Part shown: positions 1-7,223 of the stretch, piece by piece | Layout of the letters: the number at the start of each line of letters is the position of its first letter | Numbering within the stretch: position 1 is the first letter of the stretch | Source: Rikenellaceae bacterium | GTDB taxonomy: Bacteria > Bacteroidota > Bacteroidia > Bacteroidales > Rikenellaceae | Assembly (NCBI GenBank): GCA_015060115.1 | Contig: SUZB01000015.1 | Span: forward strand, 1 to 49,065 | Direction: 5' to 3' | Length of the DNA: 49,065 nucleotides | The notes under the pieces: generated by a model | What the model saw: the letters and a program-made list of their open reading frames with translations, nothing else | Databases searched by the model: none | Told to the model about the DNA's origin: nothing | Program-made: the position numbers and the translations under genes

Positions 1-42
1 GTATTGTAATCGCTTTTTGCGTCAATCGCAAACATAAACAAC

Positions 43-76
43 GAGACCGACCAAAAATCACTTTTTAGTCGGCCTC
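43..76. terminator. Hairpin, likely old tRNA-Lys terminator
   Basis: A 9-bp stem (43-51 with 68-76, one G/T mismatch position) encloses an A/T-rich loop. It sits directly beside the 33-bp duplicate of the tRNA-Lys 3' end, in the same relative place as the hairpin at 294-310 beside the real tRNA. It is therefore probably the original terminator of the tRNA, displaced by the element in between. Confidence 0.55.
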
Positions 77-108
77 TCAACAATTAAAGGTGAATCCGCC
101 GGGGCTCG
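76..108 (-). repeat. 33-bp duplicate of tRNA-Lys 3' end and its flank
   Basis: This stretch is identical to 314-346, which covers the 3' end of tRNA-Lys (acceptor strand, T-arm 3' side) plus 15 bp of downstream DNA. The two copies are direct repeats about 238 bp apart and flank the structured unit at 124-187. The rest of the tRNA is missing here, so this is a tRNA 3' remnant, as left by integration at a tRNA gene or by partial tandem duplication. Confidence 0.9.
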
Positions 109-123
109 GACGGCGCAGCCGAA

Positions 124-187
124 GAGCCGATACCACATAGCGGAGGGCGCAAGCCCGAGCAATAAAACCACTCACTATCGGCTCAAC
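124..187 (+). repeat. tRNA-linked structured unit (Lys copy)
   Basis: The outer stem is GAGCCGATA pairing with TATCGGCTC. Inside is a GGGC-GCAA-GCCC hairpin followed by the conserved GAGCAATAAA, and the unit ends in CAAC. It is one of four related units in the window (also 7224-7285, 7300-7367 and 35782-35852). The unit reads opposite to the neighbouring tRNA gene. A small CGGC-GCA-GCCG hairpin (111-121) lies between it and the tRNA 3' remnant. ATCCGCCG (94-101) can pair with CGGTGGAT (208-215), closing the whole structure with one G.T pair. Confidence 0.75.
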
Positions 188-237
188 CCGTATTAAGTGA
201 GCAGGCACGGTGGATATGTTGAGCGGTTGCGTAGCTT

Positions 238-290
238 CTTTGTTTTGATGGTCTTTCGAGCTTGCTCGTAAAGGACTATCAAAAACAAAG
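238..290. repeat. Long hairpin downstream of tRNA-Lys
   Basis: An imperfect stem of about 20 bp (238-256 with 270-290) is capped by a CGAGC-TT-GCTCG inner hairpin. Equivalent long hairpins lie just beyond the terminators of tRNA-His (7420-7480) and tRNA-Ala (within 35637-35724), so this is a recurring part of the tRNA-linked module. Confidence 0.65.
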
Positions 291-293
291 CGA

Positions 294-310
294 CAGAGTT
301 AACAACTCTG
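294..310 (-). terminator. tRNA-Lys terminator hairpin
   Basis: CAGAGTT (294-300) pairs with AACTCTG (304-310). It lies 18 bp past the tRNA 3' end in the direction of tRNA transcription. There is no strong U-tract, so termination is inferred from position. Confidence 0.5.
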
Positions 311-328
311 CCGCTCAACAATTAAAGG

Positions 329-401
329 TGAATCCGCCGGGGCTCGAACCCGGGACCCCAACATTAAAAGTGTTGTGCTCTACCTGCTGAGCTACGGATT
401 C
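329..401 (-). tRNA. tRNA-Lys(TTT)
   Basis: This is a 73-nt cloverleaf on the minus strand. The acceptor stem GAATCCG/CGGATTC is fully paired. The D arm is GCTCAGCAGGTAGAGC, the anticodon loop CTTTTAA gives anticodon TTT, and the T arm CCGGG-TTCGAGC-CCCGG is intact. The discriminator is A, and CCA is not encoded. It decodes AAA/AAG lysine codons. A TATCTTTG promoter box lies 34 bp upstream. Its 3' end is duplicated at 76-108. Confidence 0.97.
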
Positions 402-434
402 TCCGAGATACCAATGCTTTTGCGTTTGGTGGTG

Positions 435-442
435 CAAAGATA
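435..442 (-). promoter_or_regulatory. Promoter -7 box for tRNA-Lys
   Basis: On the minus strand this reads TATCTTTG, a perfect match to the Bacteroidetes TAnnTTTG box, 34 bp upstream of the mature tRNA 5' end. Confidence 0.7.
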
Positions 443-535
443 GTAATTATTTTTATTCTACCAAAATAGTGATTAAATTTTCATGTTATATATCTTATTT
501 TGACACTTATTGTCATTGATTTGGAAAATAATTCC

Positions 536-543
536 TAACTTTA
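536..543 (+). promoter_or_regulatory. Promoter -7 box for the WYL regulator gene
   Basis: TAACTTTA matches TAnnTTTG at all but the last base. It lies 22 bp before the ATG at 565, with a TTG about 18 bp further upstream as a possible -33 element. Confidence 0.5.
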
Positions 544-564
544 CAAATCTAAAAATTAAGATAT

Positions 565-1461
565 ATGGATCAGCCGAAGTTGGAGCGGATGTTGCGCCTA
601 ATGAAACTTATGACGGGTAATGTCAATTATACCGTTAATGACCTTGCCGAGCGATTGGATACTTCGTATCGCTCAATTTATCGCTATATCGAGACCTTTA
701 AGGATGCAGGTTTTGTGGTGCATAAGCTCGATGGCGGTATCTACAAACTTGGCAAGGAGAGTCGCTACTTTCAGGATATATCGCAGTTGGTGCACTTTAC
801 AGACGAGGAGGCGCACATCGTCAATCAGCTAATTGCGGGATTAGATGATAGCAATATGCTAAAGCAGAATCTTCGCCGTAAGCTCAGCTCGGTATACAAT
901 TGCACCTCGATGGCAAATAGTATCGTCAAGGGCAAGAACGCCACGAATGTAAACCACCTTATTGAGGCTATCGAGAACCATCGACAAGTGGTGTTGCACG
1001 ACTACGCCTCGGCAAATACAGGCTGTCGTGATCGCCTTGTCGAGCCCTTTGGCTTTACGACCAACTATGTGCAGTTGTGGTGCTTTGAGCCTGAGAGCGG
1101 AATGAACAAACTCTTTAATACGGCGCGTATTGGCGAGGTTGAGATTCTAAATAGAGAGTGGGCGCACGAAGCGGAGCATCGTGAGGGTCATATCGACATC
1201 TTTCGCACTACGGGTTTTGAGCAACATCGTGTCTCTCTTGAGCTTGGCATACTCTCGCATAATCTTCTTACTGAGGAGTATCCACTCTCTGAGCGTGATA
1301 TTCGGCAGATTGCCCCAAATCGATGGTTGTTAGATACAAAGGTCTGCAACTATCTTGGTGTTGGGCGCTTTGTTATGGGTCTTATTGATGATATACGCAT
1401 TGTAGATTCCCCCGAATTTGAGGCCTATATCCGCGAAAAGATAAAGCGTAATAAGATATAA
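565..1461 (+). CDS. WYL-domain transcriptional regulator
   Basis: This 298-residue protein has an N-terminal winged helix-turn-helix of the DeoR/HTH_11 type (about residues 18-60, with the recognition-helix region TSYRSIYRYIETFKDAGF). A C-terminal WYL-type domain follows (about 130-290). WYL domains bind nucleic acid or small ligands and control one-component regulators, and several work in defence or stress responses. The gene is followed after 10 bp by the SusD-like lipoprotein gene, so the two are probably cotranscribed, ending at the hairpin at 2771-2809. The ATG at 565 fits the upstream promoter box. Ligand and target genes cannot be read from the sequence. Confidence 0.85.
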   Translation: MDQPKLERMLRLMKLMTGNVNYTVNDLAERLDTSYRSIYRYIETFKDAGFVVHKLDGGIYKLGKESRYFQDISQLVHFTDEEAHIVNQLIAGLDDSNMLKQNLRRKLSSVYNCTSMANSIVKGKNATNVNHLIEAIENHRQVVLHDYASANTGCRDRLVEPFGFTTNYVQLWCFEPESGMNKLFNTARIGEVEILNREWAHEAEHREGHIDIFRTTGFEQHRVSLELGILSHNLLTEEYPLSERDIRQIAPNRWLLDTKVCNYLGVGRFVMGLIDDIRIVDSPEFEAYIREKIKRNKI

Positions 1462-1471
1462 TTATAGTGTT

Positions 1472-2752
1472 ATGAAGAGATTGTTTTTAAGCATTATAGC
1501 TCTACTTGCGTTTGTCGCTTGTGAGCCGTTGTCTACACCTCCAGAGCAGCAACCCGAGCAGCCAGAGCAGCCAAACCCGAAACTCGATATTGAGGGCTAT
1601 TGGTATATGGTTGTCGAGAATCATATCTATACATTGGATATTCGTACGGGGCAAGCAATCTTAGTTGATTATTACTACGAGGACTCTACTTGGCAACACG
1701 ATGAAAAGAGCGTTATCTACACAATCAGTGAGTCGGAGGTAGTTGTGCAGATTGCAGGTCAGGATACTTGGCGTGCCAATATTGCTGTTACGGGTGATGT
1801 CTTGTCTATCTCGAATGATGATGTAGCCTATATCTTTATACGATATGACGGTCTGGAGGGATCGTTGCAAGAGGTGAAGAGTGAGATTGAGGATAGTTAT
1901 ATCGACGAAACGCCTAATGACAGCATAATAACCGATGATTATTTTAACTCGGAAGGCAATGTGTCGGCTGCTCTGTGTGCGGTCTATATCTCGATGATAG
2001 ATGCTGTGGCCGAGCAACTAAATCTTGAAAATATCCGCATCGAGAAAAGAGACTTATTCGAAGTGCCTAAGAGCATTACGCCTAATGCTCAGGAGGTCTT
2101 AACCGTTTGGGAAATGTGGTACAAGGTCGCCAGTGAAACAAAAGTTATTATCGATAATATAGATAGAGAGCTCTTTTATAGTTACTATAATGAGGCTGTT
2201 GCGTTAAAGGCTTTTGCATACTACAACCTCGCTATGTTGTACGGCGTTGTAGTGGAGTATGAGTCGTTGGATAGTTGTGTTATATATAATGCAAACGAAA
2301 CTCTTGATATGGTTGAAGATATGCTCTCTTCGATAGGTGAGGTGTTAGGCGAGGAGTATCGACTGTCGAATGACGATATTATGGCTCTTCGTGCTGAGGT
2401 GGCATTGTATCGTGGCGCAAGGGAGTTTGCTGCATTGTTGCTCACAGAGGATGCCGATTTTGAGCTGGCTGTTGATTCTGCAAGATACCCCCAATATTAT
2501 ACTCTGTTTGGCGATGCCATTACAATTTACTCAGAGTCCAAAATTGCACTTCTTAAAAGAGAGTGTGAAGGTGAAGATACGACTGCCGAGTGGCTTACGC
2601 TCAACGAGGAGCGATATGGCTATTGGGCAATGCTGAAAAGAGCCGAAATTGCCACTGAGGTTGTCGGCTGTGAGGAGTTTGAGTTGTTGATGCCCATTCC
2701 GCAATTTGAGATTATGCGAAATCCGCAACTTACGCAGAATGTAGGCTACTAA
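1472..2752 (+). CDS. SusD/RagB-like lipoprotein with extra N-terminal domain
   Basis: The 426 residues begin with a lipoprotein signal (lipobox FVAC, Cys17). Residues about 40-130 are beta-rich and look like a lipocalin- or copper-resistance-like small barrel. From about 155 onward the protein is helical and SusD-like. NEAVALKAFAYYNLAMLYG matches the conserved helical repeat of SusD (usually ALRAxxYFxLxxLYG), and the C-terminus LLMPIPQFEIMRNPQLTQN matches the SusD closing motif. SusD proteins bind glycans on the outer membrane beside a SusC channel. No SusC gene is visible next to it, and the N-terminal domain is not usual for SusD. Substrate is unknown. A pairing with the upstream WYL regulator is suggested by the 10-bp gap. 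Confidence 0.75.
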   Translation: MKRLFLSIIALLAFVACEPLSTPPEQQPEQPEQPNPKLDIEGYWYMVVENHIYTLDIRTGQAILVDYYYEDSTWQHDEKSVIYTISESEVVVQIAGQDTWRANIAVTGDVLSISNDDVAYIFIRYDGLEGSLQEVKSEIEDSYIDETPNDSIITDDYFNSEGNVSAALCAVYISMIDAVAEQLNLENIRIEKRDLFEVPKSITPNAQEVLTVWEMWYKVASETKVIIDNIDRELFYSYYNEAVALKAFAYYNLAMLYGVVVEYESLDSCVIYNANETLDMVEDMLSSIGEVLGEEYRLSNDDIMALRAEVALYRGAREFAALLLTEDADFELAVDSARYPQYYTLFGDAITIYSESKIALLKRECEGEDTTAEWLTLNEERYGYWAMLKRAEIATEVVGCEEFELLMPIPQFEIMRNPQLTQNVGY

Positions 2753-2770
2753 TCGCAATAATTTTTAGAG

Positions 2771-2814
2771 ATAGTGGAGGTTTGACGCAAATTGTCAAAT
2801 CTCCACTATATTTT
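2771..2814 (+). terminator. Rho-independent terminator
   Basis: A 16-bp stem (2771-2786 with 2794-2809, one or two mismatches) is followed by ATTTTTG. It lies 19 bp after the stop of the SusD-like gene and ends that operon. Confidence 0.85.
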
Positions 2815-2842
2815 TGTGGCATAATCTCTAAAATATTTGACT

Positions 2843-3049
2843 ATGGGAGCAATCTATTCTATGCAGTGTGATCGCTGCAATACCTCATTTACCCATCAGG
2901 CGGGTATTGGCTTTGTATGTAATTGCCACGATTGTGGCGAGTTTGGCGATGAGTCGGCGCCATTCTTCTGTCCGGTGTGCAACAAGCGTTTCGACCCTGA
3001 GACCGAGGAGTTTGAGAAGAGCGTTAAAGAGGTGGCTCACTGGGATTAG
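2843..3049 (+). CDS. Small zinc-ribbon-like protein
   Basis: This 68-residue protein has CDRC near the N-terminus, CNCHDC in the middle and CPVC near residue 50. These are two or more Cys pairs arranged like a zinc ribbon. The ATG at 2843 is preferred over a TTG two codons upstream. The 3' end overlaps the convergent kinase-like gene by 26 bp. No specific family is recognised. A metal-binding, possibly rubredoxin- or ribosome-associated role is only a guess from the cysteines. Confidence 0.7.
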   Translation: MGAIYSMQCDRCNTSFTHQAGIGFVCNCHDCGEFGDESAPFFCPVCNKRFDPETEEFEKSVKEVAHWD

Positions 3050-4094
3050 CCTCGGCCTCTCCATCTGCCTCGCTACACTCCTTGGTATCGACTACGCCAA
3101 TCTCAAATTCGTGGTCGCCAAGCGTTAGTCGGCATACTCCATTTTTAGGCTCATCTACCCAGTCGTAGAGCGGTGGCACAACCCACTCGTTGCCCGTGCG
3201 CAAGCCGTAAAGATGCCACTCTTTGGCGAGTGTGGCACTGCTCGGCACGCTTGTCGGGCGAGGTTGCGAGGCGTGGAAGATATAGTCGGGCAGACTGATA
3301 TTCGATGTGAAGATGCTCTCCAAGATTTGCGCTATTCGGTAGTGCGCAGCATCACCCACCTGCTCAAAGAGCTCTATGGCGTGGCGCACAGCGGGATCTT
3401 TGCCTTGGATTGCATCTTCAGGGTGGATTATGCAATTTTCGGCATTGCGAAACTTCAGCATCGCCTCGCTATCTATGGCGAGTGCAGCAAGTGTGGTGCT
3501 AATCAGCGCAATAGGGTAGTCGTCGATATGTTTGTTGAAGTTTGTGTCATCGCGTAGCGGGTGGCGATAGGCGAATGTGCCAATCTCTTCGGCATCGTAG
3601 CTCGACATTCCCGGTCGCCACGCAGCATCCCAGTCGATAAGCTCCATCTCGCCATCGGGCTTTACGATGATATTCTCAGGCTTGATGTCGCCGTGAGCGC
3701 CATCGCTCTTAAGTGTGCGTAACGCCAAGCGGTCGAAGGCCTCGCTGAAGGCTTTGTAGTCGGCATCTTCGCGCCAGAGGAGCGTTTCGAGCGGTGTGCC
3801 CTCTATCCAGTCGAGAAGTGCAATATCGGCATACTCCATACGCCCACGAAACCCTGCAACGCCAAACTCCTGAGGGTAGAATCTATCGCCATAGATTGCC
3901 CGTGCATTACGCCGATGGCGGAAGTAGCACTTCAGTAGAAATGTGCCCTCCATACCCATCACGCGACAGCGCGCGGTGGCAGAATTACTGCCCCACGATA
4001 TGGTGTCGCGCTCGATGAGTATATGTTCGAGCGTGCGTAGAAACTGTACATCGGAGCGCAAAGCACCGAGAACTTGCACAATATCTAATGCCAT
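3024..4094 (-). CDS. Protein-kinase-fold protein with WG-like tail
   Basis: The 356 residues (counted from MALDIVQ) include a kinase catalytic loop HGDIKPENIIV and a metal-binding LIDWDA in place of DFG. This fits Ser/Thr-kinase-like or RIO/APH-type phosphotransferases. The glycine-rich N-terminal loop is weak. The C-terminal segment (LYGLRTGNEWVVPPLYDWV) resembles a WG repeat, found in Bacteroidetes sensor and surface proteins. An earlier in-frame start at 4160 would add 22 residues of low-complexity sequence, and the ATG at 4094 starts the compact domain. The substrate is unknown. It converges with the zinc-ribbon gene. Confidence 0.75.
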   Translation of the reverse strand: MALDIVQVLGALRSDVQFLRTLEHILIERDTISWGSNSATARCRVMGMEGTFLLKCYFRHRRNARAIYGDRFYPQEFGVAGFRGRMEYADIALLDWIEGTPLETLLWREDADYKAFSEAFDRLALRTLKSDGAHGDIKPENIIVKPDGEMELIDWDAAWRPGMSSYDAEEIGTFAYRHPLRDDTNFNKHIDDYPIALISTTLAALAIDSEAMLKFRNAENCIIHPEDAIQGKDPAVRHAIELFEQVGDAAHYRIAQILESIFTSNISLPDYIFHASQPRPTSVPSSATLAKEWHLYGLRTGNEWVVPPLYDWVDEPKNGVCRLTLGDHEFEIGVVDTKECSEADGEAEANPSEPPL

Positions 4095-4173
4095 AGTAGG
4101 TTTTGGGTATGGGTTTATATAACAAAGTAACAACTTTTTCGTTATATATCCAAACACCAAACGAAAAAATGCC

Positions 4174-4181
4174 TAACTTTG
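4174..4181 (+). promoter_or_regulatory. Promoter -7 box for the DUF1232 gene
   Basis: TAACTTTG is a perfect TAnnTTTG match, 26 bp before the ATG at 4208. Confidence 0.7.
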
Positions 4182-4207
4182 TATAGCAAACCAAATACTA
4201 CGAAAAT

Positions 4208-4648
4208 ATGTCAACGATTCTATGTATCACGATTCTTGCCTATCTGATTATGGGCAAGGATATCAAAAACCTTTTGGAGGAGGCCAAGTCTATCGACTGG
4301 CGACAGAAGACCTCATCGCTTATCGACTCTATTCGCCCCTATGCCCTTAAGGCGGGTAGGGTCGTTGCACGCCCTCTGTTGCAGTTCTACTATGTGTTGG
4401 ACGATGATAAGACCTCGACTCTCGATCGCGTGCTTATCTATGCCGCTATTGTCTATACCATCTCACCTGTCAGTCTCTTGCCCAAGGCGGTCTATAAACT
4501 TATCGGCGTTTTGGACGAGGGTGCTGCTCTGATGTATGTCTATAAGAAGGTTAAGGACAATATCACCCCCGCAATCAACGCCAAGGTCGACCACACACTC
4601 AACGACTGGTTTGGCGTGGAGTACGAAATGATTAAAGAGGAGAAGTAG
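4208..4648 (+). CDS. DUF1232 (YkvA-like) small membrane-associated protein
   Basis: This 146-residue protein carries a DUF1232 core at about residues 70-120, with TLDRVLIYAAIVYTISPVSL followed by LLPKAVYKLIGVLDEGAALM. The core forms a short hydrophobic helical hairpin with the characteristic SPVxLLP turn and a following acidic D-E. DUF1232 proteins are widespread and have no well-established function. A second in-frame ATG at 4250 would remove a hydrophobic 14-residue N-terminus, and both starts lie downstream of the promoter box. A 121-bp repeat and a strong hairpin follow the stop. Confidence 0.8.
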   Translation: MSTILCITILAYLIMGKDIKNLLEEAKSIDWRQKTSSLIDSIRPYALKAGRVVARPLLQFYYVLDDDKTSTLDRVLIYAAIVYTISPVSLLPKAVYKLIGVLDEGAALMYVYKKVKDNITPAINAKVDHTLNDWFGVEYEMIKEEK

Positions 4649-4664
4649 AAATGTTAATATTCAG

Positions 4665-4785
4665 GAGGCTGAATAAAAAGTGTATTTTGTCGTTACGCTC
4701 GCCCTCAAAATCCTCATTTACGCCTAAGTAAACTGCGGTTTTTCGGGCTTCGCAAGCCTAAAACTACATCTTTTTATTCAACCTC
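4665..4785. mobile_element. 121-bp inverted-repeat element, copy 1
   Basis: This is one of three copies of equal length (also 7056-7176 and 12042-12162) that differ at almost no positions. The ends GAGGCTGAATAAAAAG and CTTTTTATTCAACCTC are near-perfect 16-bp inverted repeats. It has no coding capacity. An internal GGCTT-CGC-AAGCC hairpin is present. All three copies follow a plus-strand gene within 7-26 bp and have the same orientation, so they look like a MITE or a palindromic intergenic repeat that could also act in transcription termination. Confidence 0.85.
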
Positions 4786-4787
4786 TC

Positions 4788-4835
4788 AAACTAAGGGAGA
4801 TGACTAATTTTCTTTTTAGTCATCTCCCTTAGTTT
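4788..4835. terminator. Bidirectional terminator
   Basis: A perfect 20-bp stem (4788-4807 with 4816-4835) has a T-rich loop, lying between two convergent genes, the DUF1232 gene and msrA. A shorter version of the same hairpin follows copy 3 of the 121-bp repeat at 12173-12203. Confidence 0.85.
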
Positions 4836-4836
4836 A

Positions 4837-5340
4837 TTATTTATTTGCCTTGCGGGCGAATTCCATTAAGAATAGGGGTAGGTGGCAGTAGCCCGATGGG
4901 TTTTTGTCTAAGTAGTCTTGGTGGTAATCCTCGGCGGGGTAGAAGTTGCGTAGTGGCTCAAGCTCGACAACGATAGGCGAGCCAACCTTTGCCTCTACGG
5001 CGTGATAGATGCGCTCGATGGTGGCTCGGTCGCCCTCGTCGCGATAGTAGATGCCTGTGCGATAGCGAGTGCCACAATCGTTGCCCTGGCGGTTGAGCGA
5101 GAGAGGGTCGATAGAGTGAAAATATAGCTCGGTGAGCCTATCGAGCGATAAAACCTCAGGGTCGTAGACCACCTTGACGCACTCAGCAAAGCCCGTATGG
5201 TCGGTATATACCTCCTCGTAAGAGGGGTTTTCGCCATTGCCGTTGGCATATCCCACCTCGGTTGATACGACACCGCGTATCTGCTTAATATAGTGCTCAG
5301 TACCCCAAAAGCACCCGCCAGCAAAATAAATCTCTTTCAT
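4837..5340 (-). CDS. msrA: Peptide methionine sulfoxide reductase MsrA
   Basis: This 167-residue enzyme reduces methionine-S-sulfoxide in proteins using thioredoxin. The catalytic motif GCFWGTEHYI places the active Cys at residue 10. The conserved VGYANG, YHQDYLDKNPSGYC and Glu/Tyr positions of the family are present. The length is normal for a single-domain cytosolic MsrA, and there is no signal peptide or fused MsrB. The gene lies 13 bp after the acetyltransferase-like gene and is probably cotranscribed with it. Confidence 0.97.
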   Translation of the reverse strand: MKEIYFAGGCFWGTEHYIKQIRGVVSTEVGYANGNGENPSYEEVYTDHTGFAECVKVVYDPEVLSLDRLTELYFHSIDPLSLNRQGNDCGTRYRTGIYYRDEGDRATIERIYHAVEAKVGSPIVVELEPLRNFYPAEDYHQDYLDKNPSGYCHLPLFLMEFARKANK

Positions 5341-5353
5341 ATTTAATCCTCCC

Positions 5354-5977
5354 TTAAAATTCTATTTCGTTAAACACCTCTTGTAGGCGATTAAGGAAGC
5401 CCGTAGATATTGGGCCATCCATCTGCGTATGGTGGAATTGGAACGATATGGGCAGGGTAGTGCGCCACAGCCCCTTGCGGTACTTGCCCCACACAACAAA
5501 GGGGTTGTTGTAGAAGCCCGCATAGAGGTTTACGACCGAGTCCAACTCACACTTTGTAAGTGCCGAGGTGCCGATAACCATATAGTCGTCGCCAAGGTTT
5601 AGCTCCTCGTTGCTCCTTGCTGCCTCGGCGGTAAGTCGCAAATAGTCTGCCGCAAATGCTCGAATATCGTGCGAGAAGGGTATGTCGCAAGTGTTGATGC
5701 CACCCGCCTCGGTGCGAACAATGGTATTTACCGCCAAGTGGTCGAACTGCATAAACTTGTCGCCCACAGGCAACATATAGAACTCCTTAAAGTCGCTTGC
5801 TGCACGGCCGATAGCATAGCACATAAGCATGTTGAGCTTAGCACCGCTACGGCGAGCAACACGCCTAAGATGGGTGATGTCGTAGGTCTTTGTCATCGTA
5901 ACCATAGGCATCGGCGAGCGCATCCAAAGCTCAAAAGCCTTGGCCCGGTTGGTGGTCTTGGGGTCTACCTCTCTCAT
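5354..5977 (-). CDS. Chloramphenicol-acetyltransferase-fold protein
   Basis: The 207 residues contain the CAT-family catalytic motif HHTQMDG near residue 188, where the first or second His acts as base in acetyl transfer from acetyl-CoA. The family features FYNNPFVVWGKY and a trimer-interface region are also seen. CAT-fold proteins of this size in Bacteroidetes include true resistance enzymes and relatives of unknown substrate. Resistance cannot be inferred from the sequence alone. It is the first gene of a two-gene operon with msrA. Its leader contains the short repeat at 5991-6007 that is shared with the rho leader. Confidence 0.8.
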   Translation of the reverse strand: MREVDPKTTNRAKAFELWMRSPMPMVTMTKTYDITHLRRVARRSGAKLNMLMCYAIGRAASDFKEFYMLPVGDKFMQFDHLAVNTIVRTEAGGINTCDIPFSHDIRAFAADYLRLTAEAARSNEELNLGDDYMVIGTSALTKCELDSVVNLYAGFYNNPFVVWGKYRKGLWRTTLPISFQFHHTQMDGPISTGFLNRLQEVFNEIEF

Positions 5978-5990
5978 TGTGGTTGGATTA

Positions 5991-6007
5991 GGAATGTTCT
6001 ATAAATT
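5991..6007. repeat. Solo copy of the rho-leader repeat end
   Basis: This 17-bp stretch (GGAATGTTCTATAAATT) matches the left end of the 192-bp palindromic element in the rho leader at 15-16 of 17 positions. Both copies lie just upstream of a minus-strand start codon. Confidence 0.6.
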
Positions 6008-6176
6008 AGTGTATATGCTTGCGTAGCTTTTTATAGTGTAAAGGTAGTGATTTTTCGGCAAAGTGAGGATAACGAGCCGAAATTTTCACTATCTTTGACA
6101 TCATAATGATGTACTTTTAGCAGCCACCCCTTGCAATAAATACCCATTTAAGTGATGAAATAATAAATCTTTTCAT

Positions 6177-6184
6177 TATCTTTG
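6177..6184 (+). promoter_or_regulatory. Promoter -7 box for the DUF1295 gene
   Basis: TATCTTTG is a perfect TAnnTTTG match. It lies 42 bp upstream of the ATG at 6227 and overlaps a TTG at 6182 that would otherwise extend the frame, so the ATG is preferred. Confidence 0.75.
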
Positions 6185-6226
6185 TTATGCATTACAAAGA
6201 TTGTTAAACCTATAAATAAATATTGT

Positions 6227-7030
6227 ATGAGCTATCTCTATGCGCTTCTTGCCCTATCGTTTGCTGTATCGGCAGTGGGCTGGATATACTTTATCTACTT
6301 CTTTAGCATCGGCTACGGCTTTGCTATCTCGGCACTCTCGGTGGCTACTGCAGTGCTCTTCTACGATGTGATGACACTCCCTGCGGCCATCCTGCTCGGT
6401 GTGCTCTTTGTCTACGGTATTCGCCTTGCGCTCTATCTGCTTATCCGCGAGCGTAAGTCGGCATCCTACAAAAAGATACTCTATCAGCCCGACAACACCA
6501 AGCGCAAGCCAATCTTCGCGATGTTTATGATTTGGATTTCGTGCGCTCTGCTCTATGTGGGTCAGATTAGCCCCGTAACATTCTACCTCTACAACCTTGA
6601 GTTGGGCGCTTTAGTAAACCATACTTGGGCGTGGGTAGGTGCTGTGGTCGCTGCTGCGGGCGTCATCATCGAGATGGTGGCAGATGCTCAGAAGAGCGCA
6701 GCCAAGAAGATAAATGCCAACCGCTTTGTTAGTCATGGACTCTATCGCATCGTGCGTTGCCCCAACTACTTTGGCGAGGTGCTGATGTGGACAGGTAGCT
6801 TCCTAATCTGCTTTGGCGCCTGCTGCACCGTTGGTCAGTGGGTTATCTCTTCGCTTGGATATATCGGCATTGTATATGTGATGTTTAGTGGCGCACGCCG
6901 CCTCGAACTCCGCCAGAACGAGACCTATGGCAACGACCCAGAGTTCCAAGCATACATCAAGCGTACACCGCTGATTTTGCCCCTTGTACCAATTTATAGC
7001 GTAGCAAAGCATACCTGGTTAAAGGGATAA
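6227..7030 (+). CDS. DUF1295 / steroid 5-alpha-reductase-like membrane protein
   Basis: This 267-residue integral membrane protein has about seven hydrophobic segments. The C-terminal half carries GLYRIVRCPNYFGEVLMWTG, the hallmark of the DUF1295/steroid 5-alpha-reductase and isoprenylcysteine-methyltransferase-like superfamily. Members reduce or methylate lipid substrates using NADPH or SAM, and the substrate of this branch is not established. The start at 6227 is chosen because an upstream TTG lies inside the promoter box. A 121-bp repeat follows the stop by 25 bp. Confidence 0.85.
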   Translation: MSYLYALLALSFAVSAVGWIYFIYFFSIGYGFAISALSVATAVLFYDVMTLPAAILLGVLFVYGIRLALYLLIRERKSASYKKILYQPDNTKRKPIFAMFMIWISCALLYVGQISPVTFYLYNLELGALVNHTWAWVGAVVAAAGVIIEMVADAQKSAAKKINANRFVSHGLYRIVRCPNYFGEVLMWTGSFLICFGACCTVGQWVISSLGYIGIVYVMFSGARRLELRQNETYGNDPEFQAYIKRTPLILPLVPIYSVAKHTWLKG

Positions 7031-7055
7031 TACTATGTAATTATTGGTAATGGTA

Positions 7056-7176
7056 GAGGCTGAATAAAAAGTGTATTTTGTCGTTACGCTCGCCCTCAAA
7101 ATCCTCATTTACGCCTAAGTAAACTGCGGTTTTTCGGGCTTCGCAAGCCTAAAACTACATCTTTTTATTCAACCTC
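7056..7176. mobile_element. 121-bp inverted-repeat element, copy 2
   Basis: Same element and orientation as 4665-4785 and 12042-12162, with the same terminal inverted repeats. Its right end abuts, within 14 bp, the tRNA-His 3' remnant at 7190, so two repeat families meet here. Confidence 0.85.
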
Positions 7177-7189
7177 TTGTTTTTGTTTC

Positions 7190-7209
7190 GTGGAAGATGG
7201 GATATCGAA
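7190..7209 (-). repeat. Remnant of the tRNA-His 3' end
   Basis: GTGGAAGATGGG is followed by a degraded T-loop (ATATCGAAC). This copies the 3' end of tRNA-His at 7520-7538 with one changed region. Its first 11 bases pair perfectly with CCATCTTCCAC at 7384-7394, which closes a stem around both structured units. Confidence 0.8.
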
Positions 7210-7223
7210 CGGCTTTATCTGTA

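Noticed and set aside
124..187. Structured unit as an integron attC site or hammerhead-type ribozyme
   Set aside because: The R/L box motifs of attC and the CUGAUGA/GAAA core of hammerheads are absent. The conserved bases are GAGCAATAAA outside the stems.
3985..4194. Extended N-terminus and overlapping short frames before the kinase-like gene
   Set aside because: The region contains promoter-like A/T-rich DNA and the extension has no conserved content. The ATG at 4094 starts the compact domain.
5354..5977. Chloramphenicol resistance gene
   Set aside because: The fold and HHxxxDG motif are present, but chromosomal CAT-like proteins of unknown substrate share them. Resistance is not supported by the sequence alone.
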